Program-made: the position numbers and the translations under genes
From: an uncultured Treponema sp.
Lineage (GTDB): Bacteria; Spirochaetota; Spirochaetia; Treponematales; Treponemataceae
Length of the DNA stretch: 9,935 nucleotides
Direction: 5' to 3'
Assembly: GCA_947165795.1 (NCBI GenBank)
Contig: CAMVBP010000065.1
Location: 1 to 9,935, forward strand
Shown: positions 1-7,829 of the stretch, piece by piece
Layout of the letters: each line of letters starts with the position of its first letter
Numbering within the stretch: the first letter of the stretch is position 1
The notes under the pieces: generated by a model
The model's database searches: none
What the model saw: the letters and a program-made list of their open reading frames with translations, nothing else
Told to the model about the DNA's origin: nothing

Positions 1-843
1 AATAGCCATAGCAGAACCAGCAAAATCAGAAGTATAAGTTAATATAAGTTCATTTCTCTGTTTATCTGCATTATAATTTGTGACTATGTTTACATCCAGA
101 ACGCTGGCATCGGCATAACCCTTATCTTTATAATACATAACGATTTTCTGCTTATCCTGTTCAATTGCTGCAGGCTTATAAGCACCGTCGTGAATTAAAC
201 CGAAAATACCAATTTCACGCATACTAAGCTTGCTGCGCAAAGTTCTTTCAGAAACAATTGTATTTCCCGAAAAATGAATTTCTTTAATGATTGTATTCTG
301 ACCTTCATTAATATCAAAAGAAACTACAACACCCTTTTCTGTCTCTTTTACTGTATGTGTAACAGTAGATGTTGTATAACCTTTTTCGAGGTAATAGTTT
401 CTTATTGTTCTTTCATCAAGAAGGATTTTTGCTTCAATATAAATATCGCTGGTTTTAGATTTTATTTTTTCGCGTAATTCACCATTTCTGATCTTTCGGT
501 TTCCGACGAAATTAATTTCTGCAATAAGCGGGCGTTCAACAACTTCAAAAACGAGAAGAACATCACTGCTGTTTTTAGAAGCATGCTTTACATAAGGTGT
601 AATATCATCAAAAAATTCAAGGGCATAAAGTCTGTCTAGAATTTCATTATACAAGTCTTCTGAAAAAGGCCTGTCTATGTATGTAGAAGTAATTCCGGTT
701 AATTCTGATTTTTTTACAGTTTTTAATCCTTCAAAATCAATTTTAGAAACTTTCTGATTCCAAAACCATTCGTTGCTCTGTGCATTGGCAAAAAAAACAG
801 CAGCGAAAAAAATGAAAACAACAGAAACAAGCCGTCGATGCAT
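1..843 (-). CDS. bamA: BamA outer-membrane protein assembly factor, N-terminal part (cut by window edge)
   Basis: The frame is open for 281 codons from the ATG at 843 to the window edge, with no stop, so only the N-terminal part is present. Residues 1-21 form a signal peptide: basic MHRR, a hydrophobic core, then a cut near ANA-Q. Three POTRA-like repeats follow at about 32-104, 105-182 and 183-275. Each begins with a short strand of the type IxFxG (IDFEGL, INFVGN, IHFSGN) and the second and third contain YYxxKGY-type helices (YYLEKGY, YYKDKGY). This is the periplasmic region of BamA/Omp85, which receives unfolded outer-membrane proteins; the barrel would lie outside the window. The start is fixed by an AGGAG box six bases upstream. 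The gene begins 18 bp after the tamB stop, so the two are very probably co-transcribed. A TamA-like Omp85 paralogue cannot be excluded without the barrel, but BamA is favoured. Confidence 0.9.
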   Translation of the reverse strand, partial: MHRRLVSVVFIFFAAVFFANAQSNEWFWNQKVSKIDFEGLKTVKKSELTGITSTYIDRPFSEDLYNEILDRLYALEFFDDITPYVKHASKNSSDVLLVFEVVERPLIAEINFVGNRKIRNGELREKIKSKTSDIYIEAKILLDERTIRNYYLEKGYTTSTVTHTVKETEKGVVVSFDINEGQNTIIKEIHFSGNTIVSERTLRSKLSMREIGIFGLIHDGAYKPAAIEQDKQKIVMYYKDKGYADASVLDVNIVTNYNADKQRNELILTYTSDFAGSAMAI

Positions 844-849
844 CAATAT

Positions 850-854
850 CTCCT
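850..854 (-). promoter_or_regulatory. Shine-Dalgarno site of bamA
   Basis: Reading the minus strand, AGGAG lies six bases before the ATG at 843, inside the 18-bp gap after the tamB stop. It decides the bamA start. It is one of only two clear ribosome-binding sites in the window; the other belongs to the PUR gene. Confidence 0.8.
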
Positions 855-861
855 AAAAAAA

Positions 862-3800
862 TCAAAATGTAAATTTCCAGGATAGCGTCAAAGACGTGGA
901 AGGTACAAATTGATTATTAAATAAAGCTTTTATATCTGGCGCCATATTAAAACGAATGTTTGCATATGGCGATTCCAGTTCCAGCCCAAATTCAGGCTGA
1001 AATTTTAAGGTACCAGTATTCGTATATTCATTGATACGATTGTCTTCCATAGAAACATGAAGCATTGCATCAACATATAATGCGTTTCCCAGGTATTTAC
1101 CAATATAAACAGTTGAATTATCAAAAAGGTTACCTAAAGTAATATTTCCTTTTCCATAATTGTCAGAAAGGCGCAGATTAACCGTATTCTGAATTACATT
1201 AGTTCTGACTGAGAATATATCAAAATTTAGGACTTGACGCAATGCATTTTCTACCTGTCTTACTACAACAGATTGAAGGGCATAATCTCCGGCCGCTGTT
1301 ATTAAATCGGTAGGAGTCATAGCATCTGCTATGGCAATCTGTCCAAGCATATTTCTTATTTCACTTTCCGACCTTGCCGGAACCGCTGTAAATTTAGGCG
1401 TTAAATCCTGTAAATACTGATTTTCTATATTCATAGAAATTTTTACAGTCTGGCCGTTATTATCTTTTTCGCGGGTTTCTGCAGTTAATGTTAAAATCGG
1501 GTTAGTTAATTCTGCAGGATTAAATTTTAATTCTCCGGATTTTATATAGAAGCTTCGGCTTAAATATGCAATATCGCCGGATTTAATCTTTAATGCGCCG
1601 TCTACAGAATAAAATGCATCTTCCATATCCATGCGAACATTAATTGAACTGTTAGGAACAAAAACACATCTTAAAAGCGGTTCAAAATTCAAAGAAGAAT
1701 GAGAGCCTATAGTAAGTTCAATATCAGTTTTTACAAAAATCGGGAACGGTTTTGATTCAGTTTTTGTAAGCTCTGCAAATGTATTTCCAACGCTCGAAGT
1801 AATATCTATATTTTCACCATAGACTTTTCCCTTTACGTCCAGTGTTCTGTCTTCGAAATAATAAGAAAGATCGCAGGAAACGTCTCCGTTCAGTCTGACA
1901 ATGGAAGAATTAATATACAGCGGGAATAAATCTTTTTTGTAGGTTTTTACGGTTCCATCAAGATTTTCCATCAGCCATTTATTTAAATATACGTTCAAAG
2001 AAAGCTCAACTCTCTGATTATTCTTTGCTTTAACTATAAACGGATCAAAAAGAATTTCATTATGATTCAGGACTGCATTTATAGACTGAGTCGAAAGATT
2101 ATTGCGCGTAAGTGAAGGCAAATTTATTACAGGCTCAGCAATTTCCATTGAACCGTAAAAATCAGGATCATAAAGAGAACCCGAAAGAATTATATTTCCT
2201 TCGAGTTTACCTTCTTTAATTGAAATAAGCTCGTCAAAATTCAAATATGAAAAAACAGATGCAAGATTTACGGACAGATCATATAAAGCAAGATTTGCCT
2301 CCGTTCTGTTTACAATTCCATCAAGCTTGAATGCCGCAAATGATTTATTATCCAAAGAAAGCTCCAGATAATTAGATGCATCATAACTTCCATAAAGCCC
2401 GATATTATCCGACGACCAGATATTAAAGGTTTTATCAAAATACATTAAGGAAACAGAAAGCGGGAAGCTTTTCTTAAGTAAATCGCCGGAAAATTTTACG
2501 GCTTCAAGATTTGCCGTAAATGACTGCGGAAGGATTTTTCCTTCCGGAACATAAGAATCGGTTATAGATAATGTAAGCGGAGAAGAAAGTTTTTTTCCTA
2601 ACAATTCGTATGAAAGATTTCCGGAAGCATCGAGTGTCATATCAGAAACAGAAGCATGCGCCGAAATCTGATTTACAGAAACGTCTGCATATTTTACGGA
2701 AAAATCCATTACGGAAAGTTCCCGGTCTTCCAGAACTACGTCGCCTTTTAAATGCAGAAGCTCCGAAGAAATTAAAATATTTGCTTTTTCTATGGAAAGA
2801 GAAACAAACGGATGAAGAATTGTTCCGGTTGCAAAAATTGAACCGGTAAGCGCGTTATCTTCATTCTGCTGAACTGTAAAGCGATTCAAACTTAAGGAAT
2901 TAATATTCATCATAAGATTCATGTAAAGCGAATCTAGAATATTATCTGCAGTAAATACTTTTTCATCCGGATTAGAAAATTCTCCGTCTAAAGATATTTT
3001 TTCATCACCGACAGGATTTGCAAGTTGCATCTGAATATTTGCTGAATTAAAAATTCCATCGTTTATATTTACAAGTGCCGAAGCAGAACCTTCCAGAACA
3101 GAAAAAATATCTGAATATGAAATTGAAGAAACTGTTGCACCATATTTTGAAACATCTGCAGAAAATGTTAATCGCGGATTTACGGAATAAAGTGAACTGG
3201 CCTGCTCTACTTCAAAATGCTTTACAGAAATTTCCGGACCATTTTTCTTATCAAAAGAAAAGGCTGTATCGGCGGCAATTATTAAAGGATTGTCAGTTAA
3301 CTTAATCGGGAAATTTTCGGCCGCAAGATTTCCATGAATTTTGTTTTTATCAAAACGGATTTCTGACTGCACTCCGTAATCGCCGACAATTGAACAGACA
3401 TCAGAATACCACGATCCGGAAAAATGATAAGGAATTGAATCTGCATTAAGTGAAAGATCAAAGAAGAAGTCAGATGACATTGGATTTCTGTCTAAAGAAG
3501 CAGTTGCTTCTACGGAATGTTTTCCTAAAACTAAAGAAAACATATTCATCTGAATGTTTTCCAGATTTCCGTCAAAACCTGCCATTAAAACCTGATTTTC
3601 TTTTTTTGTATTAGCAAGGATGATATAAGGCATGTTATAAGAAAGACTCTTAAAATCGGTAGAAACATACAGGTCGTTAGAAAATACATAAGGCGTTAAT
3701 GAAGGAATTACTTTTTCAACATTTTCAGCCGCATCGTAAGGCAAAAATTCCTTTACAATAGAAACAATGCTGTCTGCATAAAGCGATGTTGTTGTTATAT

Positions 3801-5244
3801 TAGACTGAAGATAAGCAGAAGAAGTAATAAAACTTCCTTCTGCACGAATCTGGCCTTCACCTGCTTCTTCGTAATGAGAAAAATCAGAAGCCTGTAAAAT
3901 AAAGTCAAAAGAATCATTTACAGGGCTAACAGACAGCTGAATGTCCGAAAGGTTTTGAAGTCCAATCATAAGGCTTGGCGCATAGGCTACAAATCCTTTT
4001 TCATCCGGCTTGTCTTTTTGTCCAGGTTCAAAGAATAATTCCGTTGAAATTTCGTTTCCGTTTTCTAAAGTAATAAACGGAATATAAAGAAAGCCCGAAG
4101 CCCTGAAAGAATCAAAGACAAAATCCAGAGCTCCGTTTGCCTTACAGCCAAGTCCGGTTACATCAAAGTCGGTAAGCTCAACGTGTTTTTCATCTCCATA
4201 AAAAGACGCATTTACATCAAGGCCGCCTTTTACAACCGAAGAAGGAACTGTTCCGGAAAAATCGCAGAAATAATTAAAAATATTATCTTTTACCTGATAC
4301 TTTAAAATTGAATCCGTATCTATAATTACATTTTTATATTTATTCAATTCCTTCTGTTTTGAATTTATAGAGAAAAGCGAAGCAGGCTTTAAGTTTTCGG
4401 CTTTTATCTGAATATTTAAATCTGAATTAGCTATAGAATAAACTGCACCAATAAAAATTGGATTAACAGACTGAACGGTTCTTACTTCTATTTTTTTATT
4501 TTCATACGAAGCAAAGAGATTCAGCCTGTTTAATTTTATGTCGCCGTTTGTAAAGTTTTCAAGCTTAGCATTCAGATAAGAACCGTCTAAAGTTCCCGGA
4601 ACAACTAAAGAAACCTGAACCTTTCCGTTAATCTTCTGCCTTATTTTTTTAAGTTCTGCATTTGCAATTCCGTCCAAATGAAGTTCAAGTGAATCTTTTT
4701 TAGAAGAATTGGAAAGAGACGCTGCTTTTACAGCCAGAGAAACATCATAATCATCCTGCGTATAAAACAACGTTACATTCTTCAATTTTATCAGCGATGG
4801 AATATTCTGCTTTATCTTTTCAAATTCAATTATTCTTACGCCGAAAATTTCTTTCATTCTCAGGCCAAAATCAATTGCGCCGTCAATATCAAGTTTAATT
4901 CCATCAACAACTACGCTGTAAATACCATTGCTTACGTCTTTTTTAAATAATTTGGAAAGCTTAATTCCAACTTTTGTTTTATTTATGGAAAGTACTGAAT
5001 TATTATTTTCATCATAAAAATTTATGTTTCGTATATAAACGCCGGAAAGTATGGAAGGCGAAAGTGAATCAAAGGTAAAACGCAGGCCGGTTATATCATA
5101 AACCTGCTCGCTGAATTCATCTATCTGGGCATGTGCATAAGATATTATGCGGTTTCGTACAGGAACCAGAATTGCAAGCGCAACAATAACGAGTAAAATC
5201 ATAATGTAGCTTCGGACCCGCCGAATAAAAGACAATACGCCCAT
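862..5244 (-). CDS. tamB: TamB-like translocation/assembly module protein (DUF490, AsmA-like superfamily)
   Basis: This 1460-residue protein is somewhat longer than the roughly 1260 residues of E. coli TamB. It starts with a basic stretch and one hydrophobic segment at about residues 13-29, a signal anchor that leaves the rest in the periplasm. The long middle is beta-rich with no enzymatic motif, as expected for the grooved beta structure of TamB/AsmA bridges that span the periplasm and are thought to carry phospholipid or assist outer-membrane protein assembly. The C-terminal DUF490 region is recognisable: SESEIRNMLGQ near residue 1292, VYIGKYLGNALYV near 1379, and a closing beta-strand ending in WKFTF. 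It follows tmk on the same strand after 113 bp and precedes bamA by 18 bp. Borrelia also places tamB next to bamA, where TamB is reported to act with BamA rather than with TamA. No Shine-Dalgarno site precedes the ATG, but a Pribnow box lies 12 bases from it. Confidence 0.92.
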   Translation of the reverse strand: MGVLSFIRRVRSYIMILLVIVALAILVPVRNRIISYAHAQIDEFSEQVYDITGLRFTFDSLSPSILSGVYIRNINFYDENNNSVLSINKTKVGIKLSKLFKKDVSNGIYSVVVDGIKLDIDGAIDFGLRMKEIFGVRIIEFEKIKQNIPSLIKLKNVTLFYTQDDYDVSLAVKAASLSNSSKKDSLELHLDGIANAELKKIRQKINGKVQVSLVVPGTLDGSYLNAKLENFTNGDIKLNRLNLFASYENKKIEVRTVQSVNPIFIGAVYSIANSDLNIQIKAENLKPASLFSINSKQKELNKYKNVIIDTDSILKYQVKDNIFNYFCDFSGTVPSSVVKGGLDVNASFYGDEKHVELTDFDVTGLGCKANGALDFVFDSFRASGFLYIPFITLENGNEISTELFFEPGQKDKPDEKGFVAYAPSLMIGLQNLSDIQLSVSPVNDSFDFILQASDFSHYEEAGEGQIRAEGSFITSSAYLQSNITTTSLYADSIVSIVKEFLPYDAAENVEKVIPSLTPYVFSNDLYVSTDFKSLSYNMPYIILANTKKENQVLMAGFDGNLENIQMNMFSLVLGKHSVEATASLDRNPMSSDFFFDLSLNADSIPYHFSGSWYSDVCSIVGDYGVQSEIRFDKNKIHGNLAAENFPIKLTDNPLIIAADTAFSFDKKNGPEISVKHFEVEQASSLYSVNPRLTFSADVSKYGATVSSISYSDIFSVLEGSASALVNINDGIFNSANIQMQLANPVGDEKISLDGEFSNPDEKVFTADNILDSLYMNLMMNINSLSLNRFTVQQNEDNALTGSIFATGTILHPFVSLSIEKANILISSELLHLKGDVVLEDRELSVMDFSVKYADVSVNQISAHASVSDMTLDASGNLSYELLGKKLSSPLTLSITDSYVPEGKILPQSFTANLEAVKFSGDLLKKSFPLSVSLMYFDKTFNIWSSDNIGLYGSYDASNYLELSLDNKSFAAFKLDGIVNRTEANLALYDLSVNLASVFSYLNFDELISIKEGKLEGNIILSGSLYDPDFYGSMEIAEPVINLPSLTRNNLSTQSINAVLNHNEILFDPFIVKAKNNQRVELSLNVYLNKWLMENLDGTVKTYKKDLFPLYINSSIVRLNGDVSCDLSYYFEDRTLDVKGKVYGENIDITSSVGNTFAELTKTESKPFPIFVKTDIELTIGSHSSLNFEPLLRCVFVPNSSINVRMDMEDAFYSVDGALKIKSGDIAYLSRSFYIKSGELKFNPAELTNPILTLTAETREKDNNGQTVKISMNIENQYLQDLTPKFTAVPARSESEIRNMLGQIAIADAMTPTDLITAAGDYALQSVVVRQVENALRQVLNFDIFSVRTNVIQNTVNLRLSDNYGKGNITLGNLFDNSTVYIGKYLGNALYVDAMLHVSMEDNRINEYTNTGTLKFQPEFGLELESPYANIRFNMAPDIKALFNNQFVPSTSLTLSWKFTF

Positions 5245-5256
5245 TTTAGCCGAATA

Positions 5257-5265
5257 ATTATATCA
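5257..5265 (-). promoter_or_regulatory. Extended -10 promoter close to the tamB start
   Basis: On the minus strand this reads TGATATAAT, a perfect Pribnow hexamer with the TG of an extended -10. No good -35 box lies upstream. Twelve bases separate it from the tamB ATG, so transcription would begin about 5-6 bases before the start codon and leave almost no leader. This agrees with the absence of a ribosome-binding site. The call is made from sequence alone, and the region is AT-rich. Confidence 0.5.
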
Positions 5266-5302
5266 AAAATTCAGAGAAAAATATAGACGTAAAAATTTGA
5301 GC

Positions 5303-5351
5303 AAAAAAAGCAGTAAGTGCTGAGGAATTTTGTATTTAATTGATAACTGCT
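5303..5351 (-). terminator. Possible weak terminator after tmk
   Basis: In the tmk transcript AGCAGT (5351-5346) can pair with ACTGCT (5314-5309) across a 31-base loop, and seven U residues follow (5309-5303). A competing small hairpin AGCA/TGCT (5321-5318 with 5312-5309) uses the same U-run. Both stems are short, so termination may be partial and some tmk transcripts may continue into tamB. Confidence 0.35.
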
Positions 5352-5357
5352 GGAAAT

Positions 5358-5990
5358 CTACTGCAATTTCAATGATGAATTTATGATTTCTGAAACTTCT
5401 TCAATGCTTTTAGAAGCATCTATTCTTATAATCTTCATTTTCTGATCTGATTCTTTATCAGGCAGTTCATTCATCTTTTTTTCATACATTGAAATTACTT
5501 TTTCGTATTCGGCCGCTATTTTTTTCTGAAGATCCAGTTTTTCGTAGATTTCTTTCTGGCCGTTACGGCTGTTAACTCTGTTTAACGCAGTTTCTGCATC
5601 TATCTTAAAATAAAAAAGATATTCAGGAAGCGGAAACAGGGAATTTACCATTGCAGGAAATTCTTCTCCGCAGCTTATAGACTGGTATGCAAGGCTTGAA
5701 AAAAAGTATCTGTCGCTTATAACAATTTTACCGTTGTTTATCTGATTAATTATTCCTTCTTTGCCGTAAATATGCTCACATCGGTCTGCTGCAAATAAAA
5801 AAGCATTGGTTTTTTCATCTACAGAAAATTCACCTTTAAGCATTTTTCTTAAAAAAAGTCCGGTTGGAAGAGCAGTTGGCTCTGCTGTCTGAAAATATAA
5901 ATCGGGATTAGTTTCTGCAAGAAGTTTTATCTGAGTTGTGGTTCCGCTGCCGTCTATTCCTTCAAATACAATAAAATTTTTTAATACCAT
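5358..5990 (-). CDS. tmk: dTMP kinase (thymidylate kinase) with a variant P-loop
   Basis: The product has 210 residues, the usual length for thymidylate kinase, which converts dTMP to dTDP in the cytoplasm for dTTP synthesis. The N-terminal FEGIDGSGTTTQ (residues 9-20) is the family P-loop, but position 17, normally the phosphate-binding lysine, is Thr, encoded ACC. Other signature blocks are present: an EP dipeptide at 37-38 within TAEPT (most relatives have TREPGG), FAADR at 66-70, the DRY triad at 93-95, and a lysine- and glutamate-rich LID segment near 138-155. The ATG at 5990 lies six bases after a -10 box and has at best a weak AGG upstream. It is divergent from the secreted-protein gene by 61 bp and upstream of tamB on the same strand. 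Family membership is secure. Activity with the altered P-loop is an inference from the otherwise intact fold. Confidence 0.93.
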   Translation of the reverse strand: MVLKNFIVFEGIDGSGTTTQIKLLAETNPDLYFQTAEPTALPTGLFLRKMLKGEFSVDEKTNAFLFAADRCEHIYGKEGIINQINNGKIVISDRYFFSSLAYQSISCGEEFPAMVNSLFPLPEYLFYFKIDAETALNRVNSRNGQKEIYEKLDLQKKIAAEYEKVISMYEKKMNELPDKESDQKMKIIRIDASKSIEEVSEIINSSLKLQ

Positions 5991-5996
5991 AGCCTA

Positions 5997-6025
5997 AGTA
6001 TATATAAAAAAAGGCTTCAGGGCAA
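5997..6025 (-). promoter_or_regulatory. Promoter of tmk, apparently leaderless
   Basis: On the minus strand TTGCCC (6025-6020) and TATACT (6002-5997) are separated by 17 bases, a standard sigma-70 spacing with 4/6 and 5/6 matches to consensus. Only six bases follow before the tmk ATG, so the transcript would begin at or next to the start codon. Short arms AGCCT/AGGCT (6016-6012 and 5995-5991) flank the -10 box and could form an operator or a small hairpin. Confidence 0.5.
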
Positions 6026-6051
6026 ACGCATTTTTCTCCGATAATATAAAC

Positions 6052-6666
6052 GTGAAAAAATCTATTTTATCATTAATTTGTTTAATTACATTTTTTTCTT
6101 TTTTTACAATGCCGCTTGATGCATATATGGTAAAGTATAAGGAAGACTGGTACAGACTTTATCATATTCACTACCAGCAGGACGTTGACGACTGCATTGA
6201 AAATATTTATTACCTTGAACAGGCAACAAAGGCAGATTTTTGCAATCCGCTTTATGCAAATGCTAAAATTCAAACAGAAAAAGAATGGGAAAAATACCGC
6301 TATCTCTTTCAGATGCACCTTAATTTAAAGCTTATTGAGCAGCACCTTAGAGTTGCGCGTCTTTATGACAAAAAATGCATATATTTTTATGATTCTCCCT
6401 GGAAAGATGAATATTTAAGGAATTTGAACACTGCTCTTACCTATTATAAGGCAGGTCTTGCATACTGGCAGGAAGCAAAACTCTGGTACGAAAAGGCAGA
6501 TGCACCTTCTTTTAACTTTATGTTCCTTACAGACCTTCAGAACTGGGAAGATGAACGCGAAAGAATTAAAAACGGTGAATTAAATTACGAAACTATGCTT
6601 AATCGGGAAATAGAAAGAGTAGAAAAAAACATAAATGAACTTAACAATATGGACAAAAAATACTAG
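6052..6666 (+). CDS. Secreted aromatic-rich protein of unknown function
   Basis: I do not recognise a named family. The 204-residue product begins with a signal peptide (MKKS, a hydrophobic core to about residue 20, probable cut near LDA-Y at 23-25) and so should be periplasmic. The mature part is rich in Tyr, Trp, Lys and Glu and is predicted helical. The stretch around residues 125-150 (TALTYYKAGLAYW, EAKLWYEKA) resembles paired TPR-like helices. Mature cysteines are at 48, 64 and 109. The start is GTG: the frame has no upstream ATG before a stop at 5995, and the basic signal peptide begins exactly here. There is no Shine-Dalgarno site; AT-rich GATAAT at 6040-6045 could be a -10, but no -35 supports it. 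It is divergent from tmk and ends 12 bp before aroB. Codon use resembles its neighbours, so there is no sign of transfer. It is probably a spirochete-specific envelope protein. Confidence 0.8.
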   Translation: MKKSILSLICLITFFSFFTMPLDAYMVKYKEDWYRLYHIHYQQDVDDCIENIYYLEQATKADFCNPLYANAKIQTEKEWEKYRYLFQMHLNLKLIEQHLRVARLYDKKCIYFYDSPWKDEYLRNLNTALTYYKAGLAYWQEAKLWYEKADAPSFNFMFLTDLQNWEDERERIKNGELNYETMLNREIERVEKNINELNNMDKKY

Positions 6667-6669
6667 AAT
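6641..6669 (+). promoter_or_regulatory. Possible internal promoter for aroB
   Basis: TTAACA (6641-6646) and TAGAAT (6664-6669) are exactly 17 bases apart, each a 5/6 match to sigma-70 consensus. They lie in the 3' end of the upstream gene, and its TAG stop forms part of the -10. Nine bases follow before the aroB ATG, so a transcript from here would have a leader of about two or three bases. aroB has no Shine-Dalgarno site, which fits this reading. Confidence 0.45.
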
Positions 6670-6678
6670 AGCCGCATT

Positions 6679-7803
6679 ATGAATGCACTAAATTTTTCAA
6701 TTAACTACCCTACAATCCATTCTGGAACAGATAAGTCCATTATAAATTTTTATAATGATTCAATAGATTTATATTCTGTCTTTTATTCAGATAATCAGGC
6801 AGAAAACAGCGAAAGAAAAAGATTCTTTGTTACAGATTCAACTGTTGCAACTCTTGAATGCGTAAAACCATTTATTCAGAAATTTGAAGACGGAAGTTTT
6901 AAAAACGATACACTTTTAATTCTTGGCTCCGGCGAAAAATATAAAACCATAGAAAGTGTACTTCAGATTGTTTCTGAAGCTGTAAAAGCAGGCCTTACAA
7001 GAAAAGATACTTTTATAGGAATTGGCGGAGGCGTTATCTGTGATATAACAGCTTTTGCGGCTTCTATCTTTAAAAGAGGCGCAAGTGTTGAATTTGTTCC
7101 TACTACACTTCTTTCTATGGTAGATGCTTCCATAGGCGGAAAATCCGGCTGTGATTTTGAAAACTGCAAGAATATAATTGGAACATTCTTTCCTGCAAAA
7201 AAACTTTATTATTTTCCGCAGTTTGTTCAGTATTTAAGCGAAAATCAATATAATTCCGGACTTGCAGAAGCTTTTAAGACCGCTTTGCTTGCAGATAAAG
7301 AACTCTATGAACTTTTTAAGAACGAATCTGAAAAAATTAATAAAAGGGATCCTCAGATTCTGCAGACCATTATTCAAAAATGCGTAAAAGCAAAAGCAGA
7401 TTATGTTGAAAAAGATTTTACGGAACAGAATATACGAGCTCACTTAAATCTTGGCCATACATTCGGTCACGCGCTGGAATCGGTTGCTGGCTTTGGAACC
7501 GTAACTCACGGTTATGCCGTAGCCTGGGGAATTGGTCGATGTCTTGAGCTTTCCTACAAAAAAGATTTATGCATGAGTTCCTATAAGGATGAAGTTCTGA
7601 ATATTTTAAAAATGTATAACTGGGAAACAAATCCAATTCCAGACTGCATAAAAGGCGGTGGCGTTGGAGAACGTTTAATTAAAGTTATGCATTCCGATAA
7701 AAAGAATCAGAATCAGAACATTAAGGTTATTATGCAAAAAGATATTTGCAATACAGTAATCGAAGAATGTACTGATTCAGAAATTCTTTCCGTGTTAAAA
7801 TAG
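6679..7803 (+). CDS. aroB: 3-dehydroquinate synthase
   Basis: This 374-residue enzyme carries out the second step of the shikimate pathway, turning DAHP into 3-dehydroquinate with NAD and a divalent metal. The NAD-binding GIGGGVICD is at residues 114-122. PTTLLSMVDASIGGK at 141-155 and the KNIIG block near 164-168 are family signatures. Metal ligands can be assigned by motif: Glu197 in SGLAEAFK, His260 in NLGHTFGH and His277 in THGYA. Length is normal for AroB. The ATG is 12 bp after the stop of the secreted-protein gene and no ribosome-binding site precedes it. The cysteine desulfurase gene follows after 26 bp on the same strand. No other shikimate gene is in the window, so the pathway is presumably encoded elsewhere. 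All expected catalytic motifs appear intact. Confidence 0.95.
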   Translation: MNALNFSINYPTIHSGTDKSIINFYNDSIDLYSVFYSDNQAENSERKRFFVTDSTVATLECVKPFIQKFEDGSFKNDTLLILGSGEKYKTIESVLQIVSEAVKAGLTRKDTFIGIGGGVICDITAFAASIFKRGASVEFVPTTLLSMVDASIGGKSGCDFENCKNIIGTFFPAKKLYYFPQFVQYLSENQYNSGLAEAFKTALLADKELYELFKNESEKINKRDPQILQTIIQKCVKAKADYVEKDFTEQNIRAHLNLGHTFGHALESVAGFGTVTHGYAVAWGIGRCLELSYKKDLCMSSYKDEVLNILKMYNWETNPIPDCIKGGGVGERLIKVMHSDKKNQNQNIKVIMQKDICNTVIEECTDSEILSVLK

Positions 7804-7829
7804 GAATTGTTCCTGGGCTGAAATAATTT

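Noticed and set aside
2610..3305. Two small plus-strand open frames inside tamB (2610-2849 and 3075-3305)
   Set aside because: They lie antisense within a clear TamB coding region, have lysine/leucine-rich low-complexity products, and no ribosome-binding site or promoter supports them.
6052..6081. Lipobox around Cys10 (LSLIC) in the secreted protein
   Set aside because: The residue before the cysteine is Ile rather than Ala, Gly or Ser, and the hydrophobic core continues well past it, so a standard signal peptide is favoured over a lipoprotein.
6082..7636. Minus-strand open frames opposite the secreted-protein and aroB genes
   Set aside because: They are antisense to well-supported genes, have hydrophobic or phenylalanine-rich products typical of AT-rich antisense frames, and match no family.
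7802..7814. AGGAA/TTCCT hairpin in the aroB-desulfurase gap as a terminator
   Set aside because: The stem is only five base pairs and no T-run follows. The genes are 26 bp apart and probably co-transcribed.
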